Positions 32,462-45,302 of a stretch of DNA of 64,000 nt are shown here, in pieces. Below the pieces are notes generated by a model. It had not been told where the DNA came from and made no database searches. It worked only from the letters and a program-made list of their open reading frames with translations. The stretch is from Coniferiporia sulphurascens (lineage: Eukaryota > Basidiomycota > Agaricomycetes > Hymenochaetales > Hymenochaetaceae). The DNA lies in NCBI GenBank assembly GCA_002794785.1, contig NBBA01000001.1, forward strand, positions 3,658,001-3,722,000, read 5' to 3'. A program made the position numbers and the translations under genes. Position 1 is the first letter of the stretch. Each line of letters begins with the position of its first letter.

Positions 32462-35195
32462 TGCAGGAGTGCGACAGAGGGGGGGAACAGGCTAAAGAGT
32501 AGCGGAAAGCTCGACGGTTCTTAAAGTGCATGACCTAGAAGGAAAGACGCCCGTTTGACACTGGTCAATAGATTTTCGACCCTCTCCATTCCTCCGTTTC
32601 GTAACTGGATAGGGTAGACGTGAGGGGTACGGAGAATGACTTCGAAATGCCGTCAAGCAAGCGCGAAGAGATTCCGGCACAAGCTGCAGGTCCGAAAACG
32701 TAAAACCGCCACGTTTGCTGGCTGTGTAATAAATGTCCATAAACAACCCTCATTTGCCTGCGCATCCAATTAATAGAACCGCTTGATTCTTCTGTAAGCC
32801 TCGCGCTATCTGCCAGTAGTTGCCTATAGTGAATTGAATAGAACGGCGACTTTCCCGCGCCTCCGAGTCGGCCGGCAGACACCCGTAAGGTATGACCAAC
32901 TATCGCTCTACAGAACGAAGCGCAGCTTGCGTGTGTCGTCTCGCCTGCAGTCCAGGTTTTGGCCCCCCGGTTTAGTCGCCAAAGTGAAACCTGATAAGAG
33001 TTCGTGTGGGAGTACAGGAGGAGACAGCGAGTACCTAGGCATGACAAGACACGGCGCGGTCTAGCGGAGAGGTCAGGGAAGGGGGTCGTAAGTCTTCTTG
33101 TGTTCATTACAGCACTTGCAAAAGACAGCATGATGATTGTTGATGGTGACCTTACGCCAGACTACCGGTAGCTCTCGATCGTCCGCAACTCCCGGGTTGC
33201 ATCATACGATCATACGACCTCCGAAACCTTTCTCTGCAATTCACTTCCGCAGCTCTCCTGGAGCGTTCTTTCGTCTCAGCATCATCGTCAACGCCCATAC
33301 TACTACATGTCGACACTCACGCACCTTTATGTTTACACGTGACAACGTGTTCATTACGTAAAGCGCGCTATTTGCACTCCGGACCGTCGCGTCCAACGCT
33401 GTGTAAGGTTCTGTTGTTCGGCGTTCTCCAACGAATCCCGTCTGTGAAGATGACCCGATGTCAGATTTGTGCGCAATTAACATGCCTGAACCGGATGCGG
33501 GCGCATAATGAAACAATGTCCCTTTGTGGCCGGCGATTTGGTGGCCCTCTGCCCGGGCCTAGAATTGATGTACGACTTCGAAAGCCCAGGATTCAGAACA
33601 ACAGGAGACAGTCCTCGATATCTGCAAAGGATACAATCTGCGGGGAGAATTCACCAATAACACAACGACTGTTCTCTACTCAACCGGAACGAAGGCTATG
33701 TCAGCATAAGCTCACGGCAGCGTTCCACAAGAGTGAGCCCATGGATGTTGGTTATGTTCGAGCTGATATCTCGTCAAGACTCCCGAGGCTGATTCCGTCA
33801 GAAACTCTAGCGCTCACTTTTCAGGAAACTCGAACAGCTATGACATTTCGTCCATTGACCGGCTCTCGCCACGAAACTCGCGCGCCTATGCCAGCTGCCA
33901 TGAAAATAAGGAAAACCAAAGGCGGGTGCTGTCTGCTCCGTAGCGACGCTAGCTAGAGGCTGATCGGCGAAGAGAATAAACGCCCGTCCTCTAGATCGAT
34001 GCGTCAATTAATCTCCTAAAACACAGGGGCTGTCCCAAACTAAAAAAACAGACAATGCTCCGCATGAAAGCTCGTGGCAATGACAGTACGCACTACGTAA
34101 GGGGTCCGGGGGAGCGAATGAAAGGCTCGGCCGCTGATGGAGAGTTGTGGGGGGAGCAAAACAATACTTCCCAATGTGCCGAGCGGCTGAGTGACTTGTA
34201 GCCTTCTCGGATCAAGATCTCCCGCCAATTGCAGTGACGATTGTTCATGGTCACTATGCTTCTCACGCCTCCCTCACCCATTCCAACGTCGATTTATTCG
34301 ATACGCCTTAGCCTCACTCGCTCCGCAATCCCCAAGGGTTGTCGCTCAATTTGCTCAGCTGGGCTGGACAGACGATACGCCATCATAACACGCCCTCGGC
34401 GTTTACGCCCCTCGCCCCCTACTGTAGGCAACGGCCTATTCTCCAAAAAAATCAGCCTTGACACACAAGACTCACTATTGCTTGCCATGGACATTCGTAG
34501 AGGGATGGGGGAAGGAGGGGGAGATTATTATGGCACGTTCTCGACGGCAGCAGACGTGTATCCTTGGTCTATCTCCTCTTAACTAGCTTCCCATAAGCTA
34601 GGGAATCCCTTAGTTGAGATCGACTGCAGGTGGCCCCAATCACAGCCAGTCTGAGTTTTTCGAACGCTTCGTATCCCCTTCCCCCCCTCAGCCAACACGA
34701 ACTCGGCGCCCGACCGGAGTAGCCCTACAGGGATGCGAGTCTTACTCCCGCCAATATATGTTCCTCTCCTTCATCATTTGCCAGTGACCGTTTTGACCCC
34801 ACTCGGACACGTTTTCCCCGCAGGCGAGCTCAAGCCATGCAATATTCAGGACTTTGCTGTCCGCAACAAGTATTGCTTCCAGGCCTGTAGGTGTGCTCCA
34901 TCCGCTGCTTTCAGTAAGGCTCAGGTACGACTCGCTCGTAATAGGCGGATATGCGGATATGGCGTGGTAACGTCAAGGTGCGAATGCGCCTCACTCTGTG
35001 CTGCGAGTTTATGGTGGTTGGGGATATTAGACGTCGAGGAAAGGTTTCGCTACCCCACGAATCTGAGCCCACGAAATTATTGCGCTCGTTCTCATTAGTC
35101 TAAGTAAGAAGTGTCGAGAGGTCTAAACAAATGTTCTACATGGTTTACGATAGCACGGGATGAAAGATTCTCCTCAAAAAGATAGACATGTTATC
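32462..35195. other. Gene-poor region
   Basis: About 2.7 kb with scattered open frames up to 205 codons on both strands, none with a recognisable motif, reliable start or splice pattern. The longest (33339-33956 on +, and 32567-33131 on -) are about what chance allows in this much sequence. No terminal repeats, transposase or reverse-transcriptase motifs seen. Confidence 0.5.
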
Positions 35196-37265
35196 TCATG
35201 ATTGTTTATTGCGTTCCACCCTTCTTCTTCTCCAAGCGGGACCCTTCTTCAGGACCACTTGAATTAAAGGCCAGGTTATGATACAGATCAGTCCACAAAT
35301 TGTGTACGTCCACCCTGGCCCAATAGCATCGGTGATTAGATTTATTACCGACACCGCCACGGCACCCATTAAGCAGCGGACAAGATTATTCTGTAATCAA
35401 AAGCATCAGCACGTATGTATTGCCAATTTAAAGCCTTGTTTTCACTCACGGCAGCGGTGACAGACGATCCTTGAGTAGGGAAAAGATCTACTATGAGTGT
35501 CTGCGTGTTGGTCATGATGGCCACCATCGAAAAGCCAACTACGTCTGAAGTTAACAAACAATGAATTGACGTCGCGGTGTCGCTACTCACGGAGGAAGTT
35601 AAGAACAAGAGGTCCAGCAAGACTCGTTTTTGATTGTATACACCAGCCGTAGCCGATGCATGACGCTGAGAAAACGATTATCCAAATAAACTGCGTCTGT
35701 AGGGTGGCCTTCTCAATCGGGAAATCTTCATGAGTGTCTGTCGTAGAGTTATCTCCAGGAAAATTATTCTTCTCCACGTTCATTGCTTTCCTAGCCTCCT
35801 CAAAGCCCTTCTTGATCTGCGTGTATTGCCAGTCAAGCAGCTTTCCCGCCAGCACCGTCGCGAAAGCCCCACCGCCTCCAATACTCAAGTAGCATAAGCC
35901 AATCTCAGTTTCGGACAGAAATGGATAGTTTTCACCGAACAGCGAAGAAACGGTCGCAGAGACAGCGTAGAACGCCGAGTAAACGATTGCTGTACTAAAA
36001 AGGAGAATCATTAAGTCCGGGGCTGTAAATAGCTTGAAGGGATTAGGGAGCGGTCGCGGAGGTGGTCTCTCTTGATCTAAATCAAGTGTTGAACGCCCGA
36101 TAATAGGCAAGAAGGGACGGTTCCACTTCTGTGCGGGTATGGAGCCTAGCGAGCATGCCAGATTCGGTATCGTCAGCCATGGAACAGAGGCAATGAAAAA
36201 GTCTCTAACCATTTCCGACTAGACTTCTTAAGGTCTCCGGGAAGAACCTTAACTCGCAGATGAGAAGACGATAGAAGGATAGTGTATTAACTCTCTTACA
36301 GAAGCATAAAAATTGAGCAGACTCCGGTAGCGATCACCAGGAACCAGAAAATTGACCTGAGCCAGTGAAGTCACCATATTAGTGGCGCTTATCATGCTGC
36401 GAGATGAATGCCCTGACCTCCATCCCAACTTGTCGGCCAGTACTCCGCCAATCACAGGCCCGATGCAAGGCCCGATCTAAAGCGGTCAATAAACATCAAG
36501 TGCCAAGAGAAGCGGTCGCAATATTATTCACCATGGGACCTATGTTCGAGATACCAATGTATCCGCCTCGTTCCTCGGCGGGGATAATGTCTGCTATTAC
36601 ACCAGCGGCTAAGGGAAATTTTGTGAGTTTGACCCTAGCAAAACGGCGATGCCGGCTTACAGATTGCGATTGTGCTCGCGGAGCCGGCGGCCTGAATACA
36701 TCGGAGGAGAACAAGAAGCCAATAATCGGACGTCGGCGTCAAAGCAAGACCAACACAGCATAACTGTAGAACGACGAGGCAGGCAATAAAGACTATTCTT
36801 CGGCCCTTCCGGTCCGCTACCGAGCCCCAGATAGACGGCGCTACAAACGAAGTGTGTCAGGGTGAGAAAGAAGCCAGAAACTGATAAAGCTTACACAGGC
36901 CTTGGATAATCATATACACGGTCACAGTCAGATTGATATTCTCCACTGATTCGTGAAAGGCATTTGCTATGGCGGGTATTGCAGGAAAGTATATGTTGGC
37001 TGTCAGCGGGCTAGTTTCCGGTAAATCGACATTAGACGGATAATTTGAACACCAGTGCTACATACCTGAACAGACCCGCAAGACCAACCATAGCGATAAT
37101 GGACCATCGTTCCCAGCCTAAAAAGACACTATATGGCACGGCAGGAGGGGGTTTCGAGACAGCTCCAGCCTGAGGCAGCGTCCCCAGTACCGTTGGTCCG
37201 GATGGATCTGTTGGCTGCTGCTCAGCAGTATTGGTTGTGGCCGCTAGGACAGCTTCCTTCGACAT
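35196..37265 (-). CDS. MFS transporter, DHA1 drug:H+ antiporter type
   Basis: Major facilitator superfamily exporter of the fungal DHA1 (Flr1/Qdr-like) group, plasma membrane. Ten exons: 37265-37066, 37010-36895, 36840-36661, 36608-36532, 36476-36418, 36356-36300, 36247-36210, 36145-35591, 35544-35450 and 35390-35196; 523 aa, all phases consistent. A cytoplasmic N-terminus precedes helix 1. Signatures: SPLTANIYFPAIPAIANAFH after helix 1, motif A-like GSVADRKGRRIVFIACL, the antiporter motif C region IGPCIGPVIGGVLADKLGWR, and FFPETLRSLVGNGS before the central loop. Helices 7-12 follow (LFTAPDLMILLFSTAIVYSA … NLVRCLMGAVAVSVINLITD), and the tail is basic. The substrate cannot be inferred. It stands alone in a gene-poor stretch, without a biosynthetic cluster around it. 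Confidence 0.92.
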
Positions 37266-40200
37266 GGCGCTGAACTAAACAGGTGGCCCTGTGCTCGAAG
37301 CATATGCATGCGGCAAGGTCTTATATATGCCGGTAAGCACAAGGAAATCATGAGTGCGGTAGGCCAGGCCGACCGTGACTTTTGCTTTAGCAAATTGGGA
37401 TTGGTTGGCTCTTCCGGCTATTTTTATACACCCCTTTCGGACCCATCGGACATACGCGTCATATTTCACTGGGGCCGTTATCAGCATTACCACCGATAGT
37501 AATACACTTATGCTATTTAAAATTCACTGATGTAGTATGGCAGAACGACTGAAAGAATGGAAATCGAGGTATGCAAGTACTCTTCATAAGCGAAAGACGG
37601 TAAAGACTTGCCATTACCGGCCGAGTAGAGCTGTGATTCATTTCTCACCAAGACCTTGAAAGATGGACAACCTCATTACTAAACCTCCTTTGACGCCAGT
37701 CGTGCCACTTCCCCCCAGACTGAGTGGGGAGGGGCGGCGTAATGCAAGTCGGGAATACTGGTGACACTCGGGTCGTTCAAGACGAGCAGAGACAGCCAAG
37801 GGAAGGAATAGGAGGCGAAGCCACGTACTCGCCGTCCTCTTCGGCAATCTGGCAAAACCTTTACAAACAGAAAACGGAAGTGTTCTTAACATGAACGACG
37901 TGCCACCTCAAAAATACAGTCGTAAACCTTTCTTAACCCTTCCATTCGTCCCCAAACCGACAATCACTGATTTCCCTGAGGGAAGACCAGTCAGCCTCAG
38001 AACAAGAAAGTATTCTTGTCAGACCACTGCCCAGCCGAGTTCCTCTCTTTGAAGTGCAGAATTACCCCAACCAATTTCGGAAGCAAAGGAATAGCCGGTC
38101 GATACATGTTACCGCGGGGCCCAAGGCGTTATTTTGTATGAGAAGAGGCGGGTTATTAAAACGGCGGGTAGCCACCGTTCGCGTCGATGCGTCGGAAAGG
38201 ACGAGTGTTTGACTGAGCGAGAGTAGGCGTAGGTAGCCGTTTCAGGCGGGGAATACCTGCGTGAAGAGGGGTGACGAGAAAATACTTTAATAAACGTGGC
38301 GCTGATAAGGGAGGACGGGGGAAGCGGAGAGGTGTCCGTTCCTATGGACAGTTGCCAAAATTAAACCAGGGAAATTGGAACAGAACCTTCTCGACCCGGA
38401 CTACTGCAATTCTTCCGTTTTTGTGCACGTCGATCACATTCGAGTCAAATCACGACTTCCCAGGGATTCATAGAGTTTTCCGGATCCAAACGTCAAGTTT
38501 GCGGTCGGGAGCGCCATTGATTGGAAGATGCGGGACACGAGGTGCATGGGTAGATAGTGGCGTTCATGAGTATACGTGGGTGAAGAGTAACCGGGATGAC
38601 GTGGGAGCGGGTTTTGAGATGCTATGGTCGCGCTTCTGGGGACGTTGTAAATCTTGAGTAATAAGTACGATAGACGACACTTCTTGGTGCTTCCATGGAC
38701 CAAGGCAAGATCTTGGGGGGGAAACATTTCAAGGTAGATTTCCTTCTTGGATTTGCACTACTCCCCTCTTTTTGGAAGTTTCCCTCACCAAACTTGCTTT
38801 AGGTGCTCACCATGCCTTTTCGGAGCCAGACCCACTGGCTAATGACCTGGCCTTGTCCTCGCCGTGGTCTCTTTACGTGTCGAGCCTAGGACTCAAGCTT
38901 GATGCTCATCGGCCCTTGCCTTTGTGCCCAGATTCTCCCCCATCAAATGTGCCATCTGCTGGCTCTTGCTATCCTCGTCTACCGGGAAACGTTTTCACGG
39001 TCGCGCCGGTTCGGTCTCATCGTGGCAACTGCAAAGAACAACAATACGCTTTTGCTCGTATATTGTCGTCGGTCCCGCTGCGACTAAAATAGGCAAGTGA
39101 GTTTTTACGGGGCATTCTGAGTCACCTTAGGCGCCCAGAAGGCGCATTCAAAGTATGTTTCTAAGAGGCCATCACAAGTTATAAAACAGGCAAAGCCTTT
39201 GTAAAAGGGGAACTCACCATGGTTCCCTATAACACATCCTCAAAGACACTTATAAAGCTCGACGTAGAGGAATACCATGGACAAGAATAAGAGGATGAGT
39301 AAGAACAAAGCAGTTTCCGCCGCCGAAGACTCGGTGAAGAAGCCGGGGGAACAATAATCATCATTGTCAAGCCTGAGGAGAAGCCTTAACTGAAAACAAG
39401 AAGATATCAGTGTAACATGAACTTACCTCCGCCCTGTGCTGGCTGTCACTTAACAGTGAGTCAACTCTGAAGTCGACAATCCTGACGAGAATTACGACCG
39501 AAAGCAAAGACTTGTTTTCCAAGCACCCTATACAACCGATAGCATAATCCTCAACTTCTGAAGTTCATCTCATTCTTTCCGAGTCGAAGGGACGGGTGGT
39601 AACATGGTCTGGAATACTGTCTTGGACTAACACTGAGCAGGGTGGCAGTTGCTTAGCCTCCAGAATGACAGAATACACATACGAGCTTGTTCAAGCGACC
39701 TCTAGAACTATGCAGTAGGAAAATAACTTGCCAAAAGATAAACGCCGCCAAAACCCTCTCGGCTCCCTCTCCACCAGTGGACAAAATAACTACTTGCCCC
39801 ATGCCTCAAGCCCTCTTCTAGCACGACGTCGAGTCCGACTCTTCCGTCTCCTCAAACCCTCTTTGTGCGAATTTTCCGTCTCCCATCCGCTAGATGCAAG
39901 GGTAGAGCTGAAGATGGGGTTTCAAGCTCGCAAACCATGCATCATTCCCGTGCGAACGCACGCATCCTCCGTATTCGAATTTTACCGCCGGGAAGGACTG
40001 TGGTTGTCGTCGAGAAGTAGAGCTTAGATCGGATGCAGTCTTGACGAATAGTGAGCAGAAGTATGTAGGTACTGTATTTTGTTGCGGGAATTAGTCGTGG
40101 AAATGAAGATGGACCAAATATTGGTCGTGACACACGAACGTCAGATGGCGTTACATACACACTTGGTACCAGTGCTGGCTTTGGGCTCAACTACGACTAG

Positions 40201-41328
40201 CATGAATGACCCGCGGACTCTGGCTACTCTACCGACTTCGCCTGGAAACTGGAGTTCTGTGAGGCTGCCGGCGCAAGGACGGACCCACGACTGGAACTTC
40301 GCACAGCCCCGTCTCTGCATACACCACGACTAAATTCTGAAACGCCGGCGGCTCTATGGTCTACGTCTGCTACTACAACAGCTCGTTGTCCCCGTTGCGC
40401 GTGGCCATAGAGCTTTCTTCATCGACATGCTTTAAGGTTATAAGACCAGGATTACCAGGTTATACACCGCCAGATCGATCGGGAGTGCACAGCTCTCTAT
40501 GACTGCAATTGGAACCTAATTCCCCACTTCTCCGACTGCTCGCACCGCCTCGAGTACTAGCTAGACGTATGTGACTGAAGAAGATTACCGGTGGTCGGGA
40601 CCTTCAACACACCGGCTCAAAAAGTTGTGCATTAATATGAAAAATCTCAGCTTCCAGATGACCAACGATAAGTCTTTGAATAACCTGCCCCTTAAGTCAC
40701 GAAGTTCTTGACGATACTGGGAGCGGCACCGATAACACCCGAGATTAGGTAGCCCCTATCCCGGTTCTTACTAACGACAATCTCAGGCTATCGAATTGAA
40801 AATAGCGTTGTCTCGTCGATTGGCGCTCCTCCTACTTTGTTCACCTCGCTATAATGAGTCGATATTGTACCCTGGGGCGAGGAATAACGGTGCAAATCAT
40901 GAAGGCGCTCGTTCACTGACCGAGATCCCTGGTACGGGCGCTCATGAATCGCCTAGCTCTAAAGAAGACGTATGATGGCTTCTATGATGCGCCGGCTTTT
41001 AAGGTTCGCTTTTCCCACAATCGGCTGAACTGATGATTTCCTGTCATCTTTATACGTCTTGTGTGGATTTGACTTCTTCACTGTCCACCTCTTTAATCCG
41101 CAGCAATTCGGGAAAGGTGTCCTGCAGCGTGTACAGTCTTCCCGAACCGCACAACGGGTTTATCCCCAACCATCCTGGCGAAGGTCAGGACCGTCGCGTC
41201 TGTACTGAGAGGTGCTACCCGTCGCGGCCCTATTTTTCACCTTTCAACCTCGACCTAACATTTTCCTTCTGCGTGTTACGTGTGCGACGCGTCCTATACA
41301 TCTCACAGTGGACGCTATTGCGAAGAAC
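37266..41328. other. Gene-poor region, about 4 kb
   Basis: No convincing gene. Open frames reach only ~130 codons and lack motifs. A segment at roughly 38640-38800 is rich in CTTG/CAAG tetramers, like the patch near 48.1 kb. No inverted terminal repeats, long terminal repeats or RNA genes were recognised by eye. Confidence 0.5.
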
Positions 41329-41872
41329 ATGTCGTTTGTTGAGGCAGCCCCGGATCAACAGTCAGTTTCGACGCGGCTGTCCCTAAGCATACGGACAACA
41401 GGCCTCGACCCTCCTGACGTCTCAAAGCACAGCGAGAGTGTGCTCGAATCACTAGTGCGTATCTCCGGGGAATCTCCTTCCGATTTTCCGCCTCTAACTC
41501 GGAAACATGTGTATAGATGCGTCTTGACCGTTCCTCAGATTTCGACACGAAAGAAACGGGAACTTTCATTGTAATTGCCATGTCCTGCCCGATGAACGCT
41601 AATGCCCACCTTCTAACACAGGAGTTTATCTCCGATGATGGCGGTGTCAAACTCGATGACATCGTTGAGGCCCTAACTCGGCCACCTGTATGGAAGGAAC
41701 GTAGAGTTGTGTCTATTCCGAAAAGCATGGCTGCTGACATAGTCAAGGTGTGTTCTACATCATGTTTTCCGGCTTCTTTTATACGATTCACTTCGCCCAT
41801 GCACGCGTCTAGTCCTTAAAGGCATACCTTCTCCGCGCGAACTCGTCCGGTGACCCTGCGTCCCCACGGTGA
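41329..41872 (+). CDS. Small hypothetical protein, three exons
   Basis: Exons 41329-41508, 41622-41747 and 41813-41872 (each a multiple of three) give 121 aa. It starts MSFVEAAPDQQSVSTRLSLS; exon 2 encodes EFISDDGGVKLDDIVEALTR and PPVWKERRVVSIPKSMAADI; exon 3 encodes SLKAYLLRANSSGDPASPR and a stop. Donors and acceptors are canonical (gtgtat/acacag; gtgtgt/tctag). The first intron is 113 nt, longer than usual here. The middle exon looks like a folded, conserved core, but I cannot name the family. Reading through the second intron would give an alternative ending in frame. No signal peptide or membrane segment. Confidence 0.55.
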
Positions 41873-43408
41873 TGCATTGAGGCCCTTCGTTAAGCTCCGG
41901 ACATGGGTTTGCATGGATTCCAGTCCCATGAATGACGTACACTTTTTTTAGTCGCCGGCCGTTGGTTTTGTTGTATCTGACTTCTTGCTACAATGGATTC
42001 TATATACACATCCTTTGTTTTTCCCTGATAATAAATTACCCTGTAAAGTAACTAGTCTTGAGAATTGCTACGAATTTCTTGATTATGCTTCTCAACGTTG
42101 GCTTCAAGATTCTTTTTTTTCGTTGTTACGACATTCGAATCTTTGATGTGGCGGCCCTTTTTAGAATTAATTGACCTTGCTCTATTCATGAAGCGAACCC
42201 AAGGGTTATTCGGGAGCTTGTCTCACCGATATAACGTGGTCTTGCCGATCTTTCTGCTGTGATGTGGTTCGGGATCCCTTTCAATTGTTGTCCAAGTGTA
42301 TGAGCCGAAACGGATTATATTAGTGGGTATATGTATATAACAACGGCTTTTTTCCCCTTGTGACTGCCGTTTGGTCCCACATGTTTTATGCCCTATTCAG
42401 GACGAAATTCTTCGTCGGACCCCTTTCAGAAGCATCATGAAGTTTCGGTATGCATTTAATATCCAGAGCTCGGCGCCCGTACACACTCTACCGGCCCATG
42501 GTATCACAAAACTTGAACTCAAGATAACGTGAGATCTGATGTCTGTAATTGTGTTATAATTATCGTGTCCAGCTGAGGGCCGCCGGTGGGAAGTAACCTG
42601 CCAAGTAATAAGTGTTGCGAAGGTTGTCGGTTATACTTGTGTTGCTTCAAATACGACCGTCCGGCTTGAAAAGGAGACGACTCGGCCGGGGGTAATGGGT
42701 GACGAACGGAGTTAAGCCAATTACGCACTCGAAAGCCAGAAATTAAAAGACCAAGTCACCTTCAATTTAGCTAACAGGTTCGTCTGCTCTTTATATGTTT
42801 ATCCCCCTGACAGCTTTGGACGGCCCAAGTTAATGTGACCATGCAAATTACCTCTTGAAGATATAGGGCCTCGGACGCAGTGAGGGCGCTCTAAATTTGA
42901 CTAGGACGCATTAATCAGTCTGGGCACTTATCCCAGCGTTCCTCGGGGTCGCCCTCCAATAGGAGAGGGCACGGGTTACTCCGAGTCGGATCGCCCACAC
43001 GCAAGGCCGCTGAAAAAATGAATCATTTTCGATCGGAGATTGTAGAGAACAGAACTTCCATCGGAGCACAAACCGGCCGAGGGGCTGTTGGGGACGGTGC
43101 AGCACTACCCAATAGCGATGTTATATACAACAAGTATAGCGGCCCGGATGTATATGTTAAAAGAGAAAGGATCGACAGATCGGCATATGAATGAGGGTAG
43201 ACTTGAGCTGACGTCACGCGACCATGACGGACCGCCGGGACCTGCCCATGGCTACTCACGGCCCTGATCACGCAATCTCTCCTTGGATATTTTGCAGCCT
43301 GCTTACACATCTTCGCCTCTCTCCATCCTGCCTCGCTTCCAGTTCAAATTCGCTCTCGACGGCCTGCGTCGGTCCAATCTGCTCCGACGTTCAAGTTGCA
43401 CAGTTACC
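41873..43408. other. Intergenic region, no gene seen
   Basis: About 1.5 kb, AT-rich around 41950-42460. Probably the 3' UTR of the small gene and the promoter of the downstream oxidoreductase. No motif or repeat of note. Confidence 0.5.
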
Positions 43409-45098
43409 ATGGCTTTTATAAACAAACCCGTACCCGGCGCAGATCAGTACTATCCTCTTAACGAACCCGCTATAGGGAGCGCATATACGGACACGGTGCG
43501 TTCGCGTCTTCACATCATGCCTAACCGTAATCTCATTGGTGTCTCAGAATGTTTACCCTCAGAATAAAACCATACCAAAGCTCTTTGAGCCCCTCACGAT
43601 TAAGGGCGTCACATTCAAGAACAGAATATTCGTTGTACGCATGACATAGTTGATGTTTGCCACCAGAAAACTCATATTTCGCGAAGGCTCCAATGTGCCA
43701 ATACAGTTCGGACGACGGACATGCCACTGACTGGCATTTCGTGCATCTGGGCGTACGTCCTCACTTCTCGTGATACTACTTACAATAATTTCCCGCGTTT
43801 TAGGGCTATGCCACAAGAGGCACGGGCGCGATCTGTATAGAAGCAACAGCTGTAGTTCCCGAAGGTCGCATTTCACCTGAGGATGCTGTAAGCCACTCCG
43901 CAAACCGTTAGGTCTGGCTGTTTAGTCACTTGGTTTGATCAGGGACTCTGGACGGACTCTCAAATAGCACCGCTCGAGCGTATCGTGAAGTTCTCGCACG
44001 CGCATGGCACTAAGATCGGAATTCAACTTGCACATGCGGGACGAAAGGCGTCAACTTACGCACCCTGGGTTCATTCTGACATCGCTCGTTCGTGGCGTGC
44101 GCCGAGCTACGTTGCCCAGAAGAACGAGGGCGGCTGGGATGGCGAGTGGATTCAATTCATTCCCAGTGCTCAAACCTGACTCGTAACTTATTCGACAGTT
44201 GACGGACCCAGCGACATTCCCTTTTCCGATACATTTCCCAATCCGACACCTCTCACCGAAGAAGGTCTCAAAAAGATTGAGGACGGCTTCATTGCCGCCA
44301 TACAGCGTTGCAAGACTATCGGATGTAAGCCCTTGATCTTCTGTAAATATATGGGGACGAGACTCACTCTATCTAATATAGTTGACTTTATTGAGCTTCA
44401 TTTTGCCCATGGGTATCTCGCCCATAGTTTCCTGTCCCCCCTCTCCAATACTCGTAACGATCAGTACGGTGGCGAGTCTCTAGAAAACCGGATGCGTTGG
44501 CCTTTAAAAGTTGCTTCGATTTGCCGTAGGGAGTGGGCAGATAAACCACTATTTATACGTATCAGCGCCTCGGACTGGGCTGAGGATATCAGCCCGGAAA
44601 AAGGTCCGGATGGAAAATGGAAATGGTGGGGGATTGAGCAGAGCAAGATTTTCGTAAGCGAACTGGACAAGATTGGCGTCGACCTTGTGGACGCAAGCTC
44701 TGGAGGGCTTTACGTCAAACAGAATATTCCCATTAAGCCTGGTTATCAGGTCTGCCGTCTTGACTGTCTCAGTTGGCCTTTGCTAACTGGCCGTAAAACG
44801 ATGTTATTTTCCACTTGTACAGGTTCATTTTGGGGAAGCGATCAAGAAGGCGGTTCCGAACATGCAGATAGGAACAGTAGGTTTAATCACTTCGGCCACC
44901 CAGGCGGAAAACATCATTCGAGAGGGCAAGGCCGACGTAGTCTCACTGGCGAGAGAACTTATCCGCAATCCGCACTGGCCCCTTTACGCCGCTCAGGAAC
45001 TTGGTGTGGCCGTCGGTGCAGCGAATCAGTACGAACGCGGCTGGGTGGAGATGCTCACCCCGAAAGATGATGAGACTAGTGTAAAGCAAAGAATGTAG
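43409..45098 (+). CDS. NADH:flavin oxidoreductase, Old Yellow Enzyme (YqjM-like)
   Basis: FMN-dependent ene-reductase or NADPH dehydrogenase of the Old Yellow Enzyme family, cytosolic. Exons are 43409-43495, 43548-43634, 43687-43752, 43804-43887, 43943-44141, 44199-44324, 44382-44749 and 44823-45098; 430 aa, in phase. The active-site strand [11 protein letters not shown] (from residue 59) has the Cys of the YqjM subgroup. Also present are [11 protein letters not shown] (about 135-145), [33 protein letters not shown], a VRLS-type RISASDW, and the C-terminal FMN-phosphate region [20 protein letters not shown] with [16 protein letters not shown]. Intron 44142-44198 must be GC-AG to keep phase. 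The natural substrate is unknown. Confidence 0.92.
44142..44198 (+). other. GC-AG intron in the Old Yellow Enzyme gene
   Basis: This 57-nt intron has the donor G|GCGAGT and the acceptor acag. It joins EGGWD to VDGPSDIPF in phase; no GT donor nearby gives a usable phase and length. GCRAGT is the known form of GC donors. The assignment rests on phase and family alignment. Confidence 0.75.
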
Positions 45099-45302
45099 GG
45101 GTTGTTCCAGCTCTTAGAGTGTAAACAAGTAAACAAATTAACGGCAGTATTTGTAAGTACTATTGACGGATCAGTTTTATGAGAATTAAACTTTAAAGTT
45201 AAACAGTGACGTGCAGAGCTGCGTCAGGGAGCCTTTAAGCGGGTCTTCGAATTTGTCGTCTCTGTATACTGCACATTACTTCTTCCAAAGACCACTTCGT
45301 AG

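Noticed and set aside
32567..33131. 188-codon minus-strand frame with a GGAGKS stretch
   Set aside because: The P-loop resemblance is partial, no other NTPase motif follows, and a frame of this length is expected about once by chance in this window.
33339..33956. 205-codon plus-strand frame
   Set aside because: It opens with a non-ATG codon, has no motif and no splice logic; within chance expectation.
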